DNA from: Caryophanales bacterium UBA6259
Lineage (GTDB): Bacteria; Bacillota; Bacilli; Tepidibacillales; Tepidibacillaceae
Reading direction: 5' to 3'
Length of the DNA: 64,000 nucleotides
Assembly: GCA_002441135.1 (NCBI GenBank)
Contig: DJVJ01000030.1
Location: 9,739 to 73,738 of the forward strand
The notes under the pieces were generated by a model. It was not told the origin of the DNA. It did not search any database and saw nothing but the letters and a program-made list of their open reading frames with translations. Positions within the stretch are counted from its first letter, which is position 1. Each line of letters opens with the position of its first letter. The position numbers were made by a program, and so were the translations under genes. Positions 19,201-27,753 of the stretch are shown here, piece after piece.

Positions 19201-19551
19201 AATACCATATGCTTCTAACTCTTTAATTTCATTTGGGACAATAACTCCCCCTCCACCTCCGAAGATTTGGATATGTCCTGCTCCTTTTTCTTGAAGGAGA
19301 TCATAAACATATTTAAAAAACTCCATGTGGCCACCTTGATAAGAGCTTATTGCAATACCCTGAACATCTTCATCGATTGCCGCAGCGACTATTTCTTCCG
19401 CTGAACGATTATGTCCTAAATGAATGACCTCACAGCCCGCACTTTGGAGAAGTCGTCGAAAGATATTTATGGAAGCATCATGACCATCAAATAAACTAGA
19501 AGCAGTTATAAAACGAATCTTATGCTTCGGTATATAGCCCCTATTATCCAT
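16249..19551 (-). CDS. icmF: Fused isobutyryl-CoA mutase IcmF (B12-binding, G-protein chaperone, mutase)
   Basis: A ~1100-aa three-part enzyme that interconverts isobutyryl-CoA and n-butyryl-CoA with adenosylcobalamin. Residues 1-145 hold the cobalamin domain with DGHD (His24 as lower ligand). Residues ~205-450 form a MeaB-like GTPase (P-loop GITGTGGAGKSSL at 208-220, VNKFDRKG base-recognition region). The rest is the mutase barrel (GEGSPERTNRRFHYLS; SISGYHIAEAGANP). ATG 19551 is chosen because AGGAGG lies just upstream; the ORF's earlier ATG overlaps that site. Last gene of the operon starting with fadF, linking branched-chain acyl-CoA to butyryl-CoA. Related fused mutases act on other acyl-CoAs, so the exact substrate is not certain. 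Confidence 0.92.
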   Translation of the reverse strand: MDNRGYIPKHKIRFITASSLFDGHDASINIFRRLLQSAGCEVIHLGHNRSAEEIVAAAIDEDVQGIAISSYQGGHMEFFKYVYDLLQEKGAGHIQIFGGGGGVIVPNEIKELEAYGIAKIFSPEDGRTMGLNGMIEYMIQHTDFSTLDLTTSLKLEDLSNGDHGTMARLISLVENSRNEENEKKYSLRLERELEEVLQNKTIQSPIIGITGTGGAGKSSLTDELVRRFSIDFPERRIAIFSVDPSRRKTGGALLGDRIRMNAIHQPQIYMRSLATRTSQTELSDAIIDAIQIAKVAGFDLIIVETSGIGQGDAEIAKIADISTYVMTSEFGAPTQLEKIDMLDFADFIVINKFDRKGSLDALREVRKQYRRNHKIFEIADDYLPIYGTIASQYNDQGVNSFYQGLVEKLDQVSQLEWRSSSQIFLNEMKKGVIIPPERGQYLYEIALTIRNYHRFIDEQSRLATRLFQLNGTKEILLESTASPSSSEKEELEAVHQTLHVVEQAMDQIGVQLNGEIQSIIDEWPKVKETYQSDILTIKIRNKEISEPLYTTTLSGTRIPKIALPNYKDWGQIVYWSLKENLPGAFPYTAGVFPFKRKEEDPKRQFAGEGSPERTNRRFHYLSKGDNAIRLSTAFDSVTLYGEDPDYRPDIYGKIGESGVSIATIEDMKVLYHGFDLCAPNTSVSMTINGPAPIILAMFMNTAIDQQMERFLESNGRKPTSEEIEILMKDTLQNIRGTVQADILKEDQGQNTCVFSTEFALKMMGDIQQYFIDNKVRNYYSVSISGYHIAEAGANPITQLAFTLSNAFTYVEYYLSRGMNIDDFAPNLSFFFSNGLDAEYTVLGRVARRIWAVIMKNKYGGNDRSQKLKYHIQTSGRSLHAMEIDFNDIRTTLQALMALYDNCNSLHTNAYDEAITLPTEHSVRRAMAIQLIISRELGLAKNENPLQGSFIIEELTDLVEEAVLQEFERISARGGVLGAMETAYQRSKIQEESMLYEMKKHSGELPIIGVNTFLGENQKEEEFNMELSRATIEEKELQIQRVNTFKEKNATEAAEALTRLKEVAISGQNIFAELMETVKVASLGQITRALYQVGGQYRRNV

Positions 19552-19582
19552 ATACTCCCTCCTCATCTATTTTCTCTTGTAT

Positions 19583-20725
19583 TTATTCTTTTAATAAATA
19601 ATTGGCAATAACTACCCGTTGAATTTCATTAGTACCCTCGTAAATTTGGGTAATCTTCGCGTCTCTCATCATTCTCTCTACTGGATAATCTCTTGTATAT
19701 CCGTACCCTCCAAAAATTTGGACGGCTTCTGTGGTTACTTCCATCGCAGTATCCCCTGCCATTAGCTTCGCCATTGCTGATTGCTTGCTATATGGAAGCT
19801 TATGATCCTCTAACCACGCTGCTTGATAGGTTAATAAGCGAGAAGCTTCAATTTTGGTTGCCATATCGGCTAACTTAAATTGAATCGCTTGCTGCTTTGC
19901 GATTGATTGACCAAATTGAATTCTTTCCTTTGCATAATTTAATGCTTCCTCTAAAGCACCCTGAGCAATTCCGACAGCCTGAGCCGCGATTCCATTTCTC
20001 CCACCATCAAGGGTCATCATGGCAATCTTGAAGCCTTCGCCCTCAGCACCTAGTAGATTTTCCTTAGGAATCCTTACTTGATCAAAATGCAACTGTAATG
20101 TCGTTGATCCACGAATGCCAAGCTTCTTTTCTTTTTTTCCAAAGGTAAAGCCTGGAGTTCCCTTCTCCACGATAAATGCACTGATTCCTTTATGTTTCTT
20201 TTCTGCATCTGTTGAAGCAAAGATGACATAAATATCTGCGACTTCACCATTGGTAGTAAAAATTTTACCCCCATCAATAATATAGTCGTCACCATCTTTT
20301 ACTGCCTTTGTCTTTAGATTAGAAGCATCAGACCCAGCACCAGCTTCTGTAATGGCAAAAGCACCAATTTTCTTCCCTTCTGCTAACGGTTTTAAAAATT
20401 TCTCCTTTTGTTCCTCGGTGCCAAATTTGTAAATCGGCCAGCTTGCAAGGGATACATGGGCAGATAAAGTGACTCCAATAGAGGCATCCACTCTTGAAAG
20501 CTCTTCAACAGCAATAACATAGCTTAGAAAATCTGCTTCTGCACCACCGTATTTTTCTGACCACGGAATTCCTGTAAGTCCTAGCACCGCCATTTTATCA
20601 AAAATAGTGCGGTCAAAATATTCCTTTTCATCTCTCTCTGCAGCAGTTGGTTTCACTTCATTTTCAGCAAAATCACGTACTACCTTTCGAAACATCTCTT
20701 GTTCTTCTGATAAACGAAAATCCAT
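19583..20725 (-). CDS. Short-chain acyl-CoA dehydrogenase (butyryl-CoA dehydrogenase type)
   Basis: A standard 380-aa acyl-CoA dehydrogenase. Motifs: AITEAGAGSDASNLKT, TTNGEVADIYVIFAST, IQFGQSIAKQQAIQFKLADM, and the catalytic-Glu region QIYEGTNEIQRVVIANYLL. It is a close paralogue of the next gene upstream (20753-21892), suggesting tandem duplication with division of labour by chain length or branching. Electrons would go to EtfAB. Crotonyl-CoA from lysine fermentation could be reduced by such an enzyme running in reverse. GGAGGGTG ribosome site; the operon continues into icmF. Confidence 0.93.
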   Translation of the reverse strand: MDFRLSEEQEMFRKVVRDFAENEVKPTAAERDEKEYFDRTIFDKMAVLGLTGIPWSEKYGGAEADFLSYVIAVEELSRVDASIGVTLSAHVSLASWPIYKFGTEEQKEKFLKPLAEGKKIGAFAITEAGAGSDASNLKTKAVKDGDDYIIDGGKIFTTNGEVADIYVIFASTDAEKKHKGISAFIVEKGTPGFTFGKKEKKLGIRGSTTLQLHFDQVRIPKENLLGAEGEGFKIAMMTLDGGRNGIAAQAVGIAQGALEEALNYAKERIQFGQSIAKQQAIQFKLADMATKIEASRLLTYQAAWLEDHKLPYSKQSAMAKLMAGDTAMEVTTEAVQIFGGYGYTRDYPVERMMRDAKITQIYEGTNEIQRVVIANYLLKE

Positions 20726-20752
20726 GTTCTCACCCTCCTGATTTTTTTCATT

Positions 20753-21892
20753 CTATTTTAATAGCTGATTTGCGATTACAATCCGTTGAATTTGATTTGT
20801 TCCTTCATATATTTGGGTTATTTTGGCATCACGGAAATACCGCTCTGCTGGAAAATCCCTTGTATATCCATACCCACCTAAAATTTGCACTGCCTCTGTA
20901 GCTACTGCCATCGCAGTATCACTAGCAAACATTTTAGCCATCGATGCGATTTTCGTAGTAGGCAGTTTTGCTTGCCGAAGCTGTGCAGCATGATAGATTA
21001 GTAATCTAGCAGCCTCAATTTTTGTTGCCATATCAGCAAGCTTAAATTGAATGGCCTGTTGCTTACCTATGGATTGACCAAACTGAATCCTTTCCTTTGC
21101 ATAACGAGTCGCTACATCAAAGGAGGCTTGTGCGATGCCTAGGGCCTGAGCACCAATTCCAATTCTGCCACCATCTAAATTGGACATCGCAATTTTAAAT
21201 CCGTCTCCTTCTTCTCCAAGCCTGTTTTTAACAGGAACTCTTGCTTGGTCAAAATGGAGCATCATTGTATTGGAACCATTTAGCCCCATCTTTTTTTCCT
21301 TTTTCCCAACTTGAAAGCCCTCTGTATCTTTATCAACGATAAAAGCAGAAATTCCCTTTGAACCTTTGCTAGCATCCGTAACTGCAAAGGTAATATATAT
21401 GTCTGCGGCTCCACCATTGGTAATAAAAATTTTAGTTCCATTTAATAAATAATAATCTCCGTCTTTCTTTGCTGTAGTTTTTATACTTGCTGCATCTGAT
21501 CCTGCACTAGGCTCTGTTAAGGCAAATGCACCGATCATTTTGCCTTGTGCTAAAGAGGGGACATATCTTTCTATTTGCTCATTTGTCCCAAAATTAATAA
21601 TCGGAAATGTCCCTACAGAGGTATGAACAGCTAGTATTACTCCTACTGCAGCACTGGCCTTTGAAATCTCTTCAATCGCAGAAATATAAGAAATAAAATC
21701 TGCTCCAGCTCCACCATATTTTTCTGGCACTGGAATTCCCATTAAACCAAGTTCACCCATTTTTTTAATAATCTCTATTGGAAACTGATCGGTTTCATCA
21801 ATAATAGCTGCCATCGGTTCAATTTCTTTTTTAGCAAAAGCCTGAACCATTTTCCTCATCATCAGTTGTTCTTCTGTAAAATGTAAATTCAT
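20753..21892 (-). CDS. Short-chain acyl-CoA dehydrogenase, second copy
   Basis: A 379-aa acyl-CoA dehydrogenase with ALTEPSAGSDAASIKT, ITNGGAADIYITFAVT, IQFGQSIGKQQAIQFKLADM and QIYEGTNQIQRIVIANQLL. ATG 21892 is preferred since AGGTGGG lies 7 bases upstream; the GTG at 21904 would overlap that site. It is very similar in sequence to the following gene. It fits MmgC/AcdA/Bcd-type enzymes and, with the neighbouring thiolase and hydroxyacyl-CoA dehydrogenase, forms a C4 acyl-CoA interconversion set. Confidence 0.93.
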   Translation of the reverse strand: MNLHFTEEQLMMRKMVQAFAKKEIEPMAAIIDETDQFPIEIIKKMGELGLMGIPVPEKYGGAGADFISYISAIEEISKASAAVGVILAVHTSVGTFPIINFGTNEQIERYVPSLAQGKMIGAFALTEPSAGSDAASIKTTAKKDGDYYLLNGTKIFITNGGAADIYITFAVTDASKGSKGISAFIVDKDTEGFQVGKKEKKMGLNGSNTMMLHFDQARVPVKNRLGEEGDGFKIAMSNLDGGRIGIGAQALGIAQASFDVATRYAKERIQFGQSIGKQQAIQFKLADMATKIEAARLLIYHAAQLRQAKLPTTKIASMAKMFASDTAMAVATEAVQILGGYGYTRDFPAERYFRDAKITQIYEGTNQIQRIVIANQLLK

Positions 21893-21904
21893 TGAATTTC
21901 CCAC

Positions 21905-22756
21905 CTACTCATACACATAAAATCCACGTCCTGATTTTCGTCCAAGCCAGCCTGCCTTCACATATTTTCGAAGTAATGGGCATGGGCGATATTTGGAATC
22001 ACCATAGCCTTCATGTAAAATTTCCATGATATATAAACAGGTATCTAAGCCAATAAAATCAGCAAGCTCTAAAGGTCCCATTGGATGATTCATCCCTAGC
22101 TTCATTACTTGGTCTACTGCCTCTGGAGTTGCAACCCCTTCGTAAACCGCATAAATCGCTTCATTTATCATCGGCAATAAAACACGGTTGGAGATAAATC
22201 CAGGAAAATCGTTAACCTCTACTGGTGTTTTACCCATTTTTAGCGATAATTCGTGAACAAGCTGATAGGTTTCATCCGAAGTGGCCAATCCTCTGATAAC
22301 CTCAATTAGCTTCATCACAGGAACTGGATTCATAAAATGCATGCCAATCACTTTATCAGGACGAGAGGTTACCGCTGCAAGCTCAGTAATTGGTAAGGAA
22401 GATGTATTACTAGCTAAAATAGTATTTGGGGAAGTAATACGATCTAAGGTCTTAAAAATTTCCGCTTTTACTTGCATATTTTCCGTTGCTGCTTCAACAA
22501 CAAAATCTACATCTTTGCCATCTAGCAAATCCACGGTTGTTTTAATTCTGCTTAGAATGGTTTCCTTATCCTCAGCCGTTATTTTTCCTTTATCTAAATT
22601 ACGATTTAAATTTTTTTCTATGGTATTCATTCCACGTTGTAAAAATTCTGGCTTTACATCTTGTAAAATTACTTGAAAGCCTGCTTGAGCAGCAACCTGT
22701 GCGATTCCACTACCCATTTGACCTGCACCAATCACCATTAATCTTTGAATTACCAC
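21905..22756 (-). CDS. hbd: 3-hydroxybutyryl-CoA dehydrogenase
   Basis: A 283-aa NAD(P)-dependent dehydrogenase of the Hbd/MmgB/PaaH group: Rossmann motif VIGAGQMGSGIAQVAAQAG, substrate signature HFMNPVPVMKLIEVIRG, and NHPMGPLELADFIGLDTCL in the helical domain. It interconverts 3-hydroxybutyryl-CoA and acetoacetyl-CoA. GTG start with GGAGGG eight bases upstream. Placed between the thiolase and the two acyl-CoA dehydrogenases, the order resembles Bacillus mmg and clostridial butyrate loci; no crotonase lies in this operon, although an enoyl-CoA hydratase gene is at 28570-29358. Confidence 0.95.
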   Translation of the reverse strand: MVIQRLMVIGAGQMGSGIAQVAAQAGFQVILQDVKPEFLQRGMNTIEKNLNRNLDKGKITAEDKETILSRIKTTVDLLDGKDVDFVVEAATENMQVKAEIFKTLDRITSPNTILASNTSSLPITELAAVTSRPDKVIGMHFMNPVPVMKLIEVIRGLATSDETYQLVHELSLKMGKTPVEVNDFPGFISNRVLLPMINEAIYAVYEGVATPEAVDQVMKLGMNHPMGPLELADFIGLDTCLYIMEILHEGYGDSKYRPCPLLRKYVKAGWLGRKSGRGFYVYE

Positions 22757-22787
22757 GATAAAATCCCTCCCATTTGTTCGATACCTT

Positions 22788-23972
22788 TTATCCTTCTACT
22801 TTTACTAAAACTGCATCACCTTGCGCTGAACCACTGCAAATAGCAGCGATTCCCAACCCACCACCACGACGACGCAATTCATAAATTAATGACATTAAGA
22901 TTCTAGTACCACTCGCACCAATTGGATGTCCTAAAGCAACTGCACCTCCATTAACATTTACTTTCTCTGAATTCCAACCAACAAGCTTTTCGCTAGTAAG
23001 AACCACAGCAGCAAATGCTTCATTCACTTCAAAAAGATCAATCTGTTCAATCGTTAGTCCTGTTTTCTTTAAGAGCTTTTGAATCGCCATTCCTGGTGCT
23101 GTAGCAATATATGGGGCTTCTTGACCTACTTCTGCATGCCCTAAAATCGTTGCCAATGGTTTTAAATTTAAGGCATTCGCCTTCTCCTCTGACATCAACA
23201 CCATTGCACCCGCTCCATCAAATATTCCTGGAGCATTACCTGCTGTAACAGACCCTGATTTGGTAAAGACAGGTGGAAGTGTAGCCAGTTTTTCAATCGT
23301 AGTATCTCTTCTTGGGCCGTCATCCTGATTGTAAACGGTTACATTTCCCTTTTTATCTTTAATTGAAACAGAGACAATCTCTTCAGCCAATTTCTCCTGA
23401 TCCATTGCTTCAATTGCTTTTTGATGACTTCGGTAAGCCCATTCATCCTGAGCTTGCCTAGAAATACCATACTCTTCAGCTACATTGCTTCCATGAACCG
23501 CCATATGTACATTTTCAAATGCACAAGTTAGCCCATCAAATACCATCAAATCTACTACCGCTTCATTTCCCATGCGCATGCCATATCTAGCCTTTGGTAA
23601 AGCATATGGAGCATTGCTCATGCTTTCCATTCCACCAGCAACAATCGTTTCTGCATCCCCACTTCGAATAATTTGATCTGCTAAGGTAATACTTCTTAGC
23701 CCAGAGGCACAAACCTTATTGATGGTTTCAGTAGGAACCTCCCAGCCCAATCCTGCCTTTCTCGCAGCTTGGCGGGAGGGGATTTGCCCAGCCCCTCCCT
23801 GAAGCACCATCCCCATAATTACTTCCTCAATTTCCTCATCCTTTATATTTGCCCGTTGGATAGATTCACGTATTGCAATAGCCCCTAAATCTGCTGCTGA
23901 AAGCTCCTTAAAAGAACCGCCAAACTTGACAAATGGTGTTCTAGCACCACTTAAGATCACCGTTCTCCTCAT
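22788..23972 (-). CDS. Acetyl-CoA C-acetyltransferase (thiolase)
   Basis: A 394-aa thiolase with the nucleophile in NKVCASGLRS, the His in GHPIGASGTR, and the second Cys in AICSGSAQGDA. By motif it is closer to acetoacetyl-CoA thiolases (MmgA/ThlA) than the fadA product, so its likely job is condensing or cleaving C4 units. ATG with TAGGAGGG upstream; 11 bp after fadF, 31 bp before the dehydrogenase gene. Confidence 0.94.
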   Translation of the reverse strand: MRRTVILSGARTPFVKFGGSFKELSAADLGAIAIRESIQRANIKDEEIEEVIMGMVLQGGAGQIPSRQAARKAGLGWEVPTETINKVCASGLRSITLADQIIRSGDAETIVAGGMESMSNAPYALPKARYGMRMGNEAVVDLMVFDGLTCAFENVHMAVHGSNVAEEYGISRQAQDEWAYRSHQKAIEAMDQEKLAEEIVSVSIKDKKGNVTVYNQDDGPRRDTTIEKLATLPPVFTKSGSVTAGNAPGIFDGAGAMVLMSEEKANALNLKPLATILGHAEVGQEAPYIATAPGMAIQKLLKKTGLTIEQIDLFEVNEAFAAVVLTSEKLVGWNSEKVNVNGGAVALGHPIGASGTRILMSLIYELRRRGGGLGIAAICSGSAQGDAVLVKVEG

Positions 23973-23983
23973 TTAAATCCCTC

Positions 23984-26050
23984 CTAGAATAGCGATTTTT
24001 CTATAATTTCCGCGATATCTAATGTCTTTACTTCTTCCTCAACACCCTTTGCTTTTGTGCCGTCAGAAAGCATTGTTAAGCAATATGGACAAGCACTTGC
24101 AATTGTATTTGGCTTACACTGAAGAGCCTGAGCTGTTCTATGCTCATTAATTCTTGTGCCCTCTCGCTCCTCCAACCACATTAATCCTCCACCAGCACCA
24201 CAGCACATCGCATTTTCTTTGCTTCGTTCCATTTCTACTAAGTTGATTCCAGGAACAGAGGATAGAATAAAGCGTGGTGCATCATAAACCTCATTATAGC
24301 GACCTAAATAACAAGAATCGTGATAGGTTACTGTTTCACGAACTTCCTTATCTGGTTTGATCTTACCCTCTTCTATTAATTGAGCTATAATTTCAGAATG
24401 ATGATAAATCTCTGCTTCTAATCCAAATTCAGGATACTCATGCTTAAAGGTATTATAAGCATGGGGATCAATCGTAATGATTTTCTTCACATTATATTTC
24501 TGGAAAGTCGCAATATTCTCTTGAGCCAATTGTTGAAACAAGAATTCATTTCCTAAACGTCTTGCAGAATCTCCCGAATTCTTTTCTTCATTTCCTAGAA
24601 TGGCAAATTTAACATTGGCGTGATTTAAAATTTTTGCCACTGCCTGTGCAATTTTCTTACTTCGAATGTCGAAAGAACCCATAGAGCCAACAAAGAATAG
24701 ATAATCAAATTCCTCTGTTTCCTTAACAGTCAATACTTTAATATCATCACGTTCGTCCCGCCAATTGATGCGTTCCTTTCGGTTAATACCCCAAGGATTG
24801 CTTTGTCTTTCGATATTTTGGAAGGTACGAGTTGCTTCTGTACTCATTTCCCCTTTGGTTAATACAAGATAGCGTCGCAAATCAATGATTTTGTCAACAT
24901 GCTCATTAGAAACTGGACATTGATCCTCACAATTTCTACAGGTTGTACAAGCCCATATCTCTTCTTCAGTAATAACGTCCCCAATCAAACTGACATCAAG
25001 AACACTATGACTTGCAGCAGCAGCCACTTCTTTTTTACCCTGATCAAATAATGAAGGTGCTAATGTGTCATCTCTAAATATTTCCCCGGGAACCCAAGGT
25101 GTAGTATGAGGAGCAAGTACTCTCCCTTTTTCTGTCAAATGGTCTCTTAATTTTGTAATCAGCTCACGAGGAGATAAGGTTTTTCCAGTTCCTGAAGCTG
25201 GACACATATTGGTACAGCGTCCACATTCAACACAAGCATATAAATCTAGTAATTGTTTTTGATTGAAATCTTCTATTTTTCCTACTCCAAATTCCTCTTG
25301 TTCTTCATCTTCTAGATTAATAGTAGAAAGCTTTCCTGGAGCCCCAAGCCTTCTTAAATAAGAATTCACAATAGCTGCGATTTCATGGGCCTGTTTTGCT
25401 TGAGGTAAATAAACTAAATAACCTAAAAGAATTAACAGATGCGCCCACCATGCCACATAAAAAAGGATAGTAGCTCCCAATTCTGATAAACCACTGATCG
25501 TTAGATAGATTAAGGAGGACAATGGTTTATAAATGGTGACCTCCTCTTGAAATATCACCATCTCTGCTGCCCCTGCAACAACCACAGAGAGCATTAATAG
25601 TCCTAAAAACCAATATACTAATCCAGCTCTAAATGTCTGCTTCAATCTAGGTAGCTTTTCAATATATCGACGATAGGTTGCATAAAGAACAGCAATAATT
25701 ACTGCACCCACAAAAATTTCTTGAGATAATGTGAAATAATGATAAAGTGGCACAGGAACATGCCAGCCATGGACATATCCTTTTCCAATTAAATCAATTG
25801 CTCCTAGTTGAACTAGAACCGCACCGTAAAATAAAACAACATGCATTATTCCACTTTTCTTGTCTTTAAGTAGCTTTTTCTGGCCAAAAACTAATGTCCA
25901 AAGTGAATGTATTCTTGCTTTTGTATTTTTTTCTAGCTCAACTGGTTTTCCTAGTTTAATATAGGAATATCTAGCATGTAATACTTTGTAAAAAAGATAG
26001 AAGGCAAAGCCCATTACCATCAGCGATGCAAATAGATTAAGCCAATTCAT
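23984..26050 (-). CDS. fadF: Membrane Fe-S oxidoreductase FadF (likely ETF:menaquinone oxidoreductase)
   Basis: A 688-aa protein with a NarI-like membrane part (about six helices, residues ~1-230), two [4Fe-4S] motifs (CVECGRCTNMCP ~275; CTTCRNCEDQCP ~370), and two HdrB-like CCG domains (CYLGRYN...CCGAGGGLMW; ACPYCLTML). This is the architecture of Bacillus FadF (YwjF) and mycobacterial EtfD, which are thought to pass electrons from EtfAB to menaquinone. First gene of the second acyl-CoA operon, so acyl-CoA dehydrogenase electrons reach the membrane through EtfAB and this protein. No FadR-like palindrome was found in the 150 bp upstream. GGGGAGAGAGG site before ATG. Confidence 0.85.
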   Translation of the reverse strand: MNWLNLFASLMVMGFAFYLFYKVLHARYSYIKLGKPVELEKNTKARIHSLWTLVFGQKKLLKDKKSGIMHVVLFYGAVLVQLGAIDLIGKGYVHGWHVPVPLYHYFTLSQEIFVGAVIIAVLYATYRRYIEKLPRLKQTFRAGLVYWFLGLLMLSVVVAGAAEMVIFQEEVTIYKPLSSLIYLTISGLSELGATILFYVAWWAHLLILLGYLVYLPQAKQAHEIAAIVNSYLRRLGAPGKLSTINLEDEEQEEFGVGKIEDFNQKQLLDLYACVECGRCTNMCPASGTGKTLSPRELITKLRDHLTEKGRVLAPHTTPWVPGEIFRDDTLAPSLFDQGKKEVAAAASHSVLDVSLIGDVITEEEIWACTTCRNCEDQCPVSNEHVDKIIDLRRYLVLTKGEMSTEATRTFQNIERQSNPWGINRKERINWRDERDDIKVLTVKETEEFDYLFFVGSMGSFDIRSKKIAQAVAKILNHANVKFAILGNEEKNSGDSARRLGNEFLFQQLAQENIATFQKYNVKKIITIDPHAYNTFKHEYPEFGLEAEIYHHSEIIAQLIEEGKIKPDKEVRETVTYHDSCYLGRYNEVYDAPRFILSSVPGINLVEMERSKENAMCCGAGGGLMWLEEREGTRINEHRTAQALQCKPNTIASACPYCLTMLSDGTKAKGVEEEVKTLDIAEIIEKSLF

Positions 26051-26201
26051 CCTCTCTCCCCACTCTCTTGTTTAAAATCTGAACTATCAAGCCAAAATGA
26101 TTAGGACAAAAAGGGTCATTATAATAAATATTCAAGTTATTTATCACAATTCCTTTTTAATTTTATAAATATTTTAAATTTTCAAATAATAAAAAGGGGA
26201 C

Positions 26202-26669
26202 TTACTTTTCTACAATCATTCCCTCTAAGGTCATAATTTCATGAACAAACTTTTCTGGTAGAGGAGCACTTTGATTGTTTTTCTTATCGATAAATACCAA
26301 AGCTCCTTTTCCTACAGCTGCTACTACCCCGTTTTTTTCAATTACATACTCTAACTCAAAGCTACTCTTTCCAATCCTAGATGTCCTAACATGAATATTG
26401 ATCATCTGGCCGTGATATAGCGGAGTTAGATAATGAATCTCTAAATTAGCGGTTACAATCATATAATCCTTTTGATGAAATACTTCATTTATTGAATGAA
26501 GCTGCTCCATATAATCAATTCTTGCTTGCTCCAAGTAAATAAAGTAACTCACATTATTAATATGGCCAAATGCATCCGTTTCTGAGAATCTTGTTCGTAA
26601 AGAAGAAAAAAAATGAAACTGTTTTAGCCATGAACGTAAATCTGGTTCAACAAAATCAGGATAGCGCAT
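26202..26669 (-). CDS. Acyl-CoA thioesterase (hotdog fold, YbgC/4-HBT type)
   Basis: A 155-aa single-domain hotdog protein from ATG 26669 (AAGGGGAG seven bases upstream; the frame's TTG at 26699 has no site). TRFSETDAFGHINNVSYFIYLEQARIDY is the 4-hydroxybenzoyl-CoA thioesterase signature, with the catalytic Asp in ETDAFGHINN. It hydrolyses acyl-CoA to free acid and CoA, perhaps relieving CoA trapping during fatty-acid breakdown. It follows etfA after a terminator, so it is likely its own unit. Confidence 0.88.
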   Translation of the reverse strand: MRYPDFVEPDLRSWLKQFHFFSSLRTRFSETDAFGHINNVSYFIYLEQARIDYMEQLHSINEVFHQKDYMIVTANLEIHYLTPLYHGQMINIHVRTSRIGKSSFELEYVIEKNGVVAAVGKGALVFIDKKNNQSAPLPEKFVHEIMTLEGMIVEK

Positions 26670-26716
26670 CGATAATCTCCCCTTTAGTAAATCCTGCAAA
26701 ATTAATTGAATAGGGT

Positions 26717-26747
26717 AAAAAGAACCTCACAGATTGAGGTTCTTTTC
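26717..26747 (-). terminator. Terminator after etfA
   Basis: AGAACCTCA (26721-26729) pairs with TGAGGTTCT (26735-26743); on the minus strand the hairpin is followed by TTTTT, ending the fadR-fadB-etfB-etfA unit. Confidence 0.8.
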
Positions 26748-26761
26748 TGTTTTTGATTTTC

Positions 26762-27739
26762 TTAAGCATTCATTTTTTTAATTTCATCAATTAATATTGG
26801 GAGTACGTCAAACATATCAGCTACAATTCCATAATCAGCAATTTGAAAGATTGGAGCTTCTGGGTCCTTATTTACTGCTACAATTACTTTGGAATTAGAC
26901 ATCCCTGCCACGTGCTGAATTGCTCCAGAAATTCCAAAAGCAAAATACAAATCAGGTGTTACCACTTTTCCAGTTTGACCAACCTGTAATGAATAATCAC
27001 TGTATTCTGCATCACATGCCCCTCTTGAAGAGCCAACTGCTGCATTTAATAAATCTGCTAACTCATAAAGCTTTTCAAAGCCTTCCTTACTCTTTACTCC
27101 TCTTCCTCCAGACACAACAATCTTTGCCTCTGTAAGGTCTACTCCTTTACTTGCCTTACGAATCACATCTCGTACTTTGACAAGTAATGCTGTTTCAGAT
27201 GGCTGATAGGTTAGCTTAATCACTTCTGCCTGCAAACCTGTATCTGGTTCATCCACAGGAATATTGTTTGGGCGAATCGTAGCGATAACCTTGCCTTCTT
27301 TTATTGTTTTCTTTACAAAAGCTTTTCCTGCATAAATTGGTCTAGTAAAAACCACCTGATTATCCACAACTTCTAATGCTGTGCTATCAGAAACCATCCC
27401 AGCCTTCAAGGATTGAGCAAGCTTTGGTGTTAGATCTCTACCTATTCCTGTATGCCCTACTAAAATTACATCTGCTGGGAACTCATTAATAACTTGTAGT
27501 AAAGCCTCTTTATATCCATCTGTTGTATATAAATCTAATTTAGGATCCTCAAGTAAATAAACTTTATTTGCCCCATAATGGCCAAGGGAAGAATGATATT
27601 GTTCTACATTACTTCCTAGCAAAACAGAAGCAATTTCTCCACCATCAGCGATTTTTTTCGCTGCTGATAATGCTTCATATGATACATTACGCAACTTTCC
27701 ATCTTTCACTTCTGCAAGTACTAATACTTTTTTACTCAT
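26762..27739 (-). CDS. etfA: Electron transfer flavoprotein alpha subunit
   Basis: A 325-aa ETF alpha subunit with the FAD-binding C-terminal signature: VSGGRGVKSKEGF, GSSRGACDA, QVGQTGKVVTPDLYFAFGISGAIQH and NKDPEAPIFQIADYGIV. With EtfB it accepts electrons from the acyl-CoA dehydrogenases. The classic (non-bifurcating) short form is suggested by length and by the fadR-fadB-etfB-etfA context of B. subtilis; it lacks an N-terminal ferredoxin domain. Strong GGGGAGGGGAG site. Confidence 0.96.
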   Translation of the reverse strand: MSKKVLVLAEVKDGKLRNVSYEALSAAKKIADGGEIASVLLGSNVEQYHSSLGHYGANKVYLLEDPKLDLYTTDGYKEALLQVINEFPADVILVGHTGIGRDLTPKLAQSLKAGMVSDSTALEVVDNQVVFTRPIYAGKAFVKKTIKEGKVIATIRPNNIPVDEPDTGLQAEVIKLTYQPSETALLVKVRDVIRKASKGVDLTEAKIVVSGGRGVKSKEGFEKLYELADLLNAAVGSSRGACDAEYSDYSLQVGQTGKVVTPDLYFAFGISGAIQHVAGMSNSKVIVAVNKDPEAPIFQIADYGIVADMFDVLPILIDEIKKMNA

Positions 27740-27753
27740 ATTCTCCCCTCCCC

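Noticed and set aside
19567..19582. Cobalamin riboswitch before icmF
   Set aside because: Only 31 bp separates it from the upstream gene, too short.
19583..21892. Single gene split into two acyl-CoA dehydrogenases
   Set aside because: Both are full-length with own ribosome sites, so they are paralogues.
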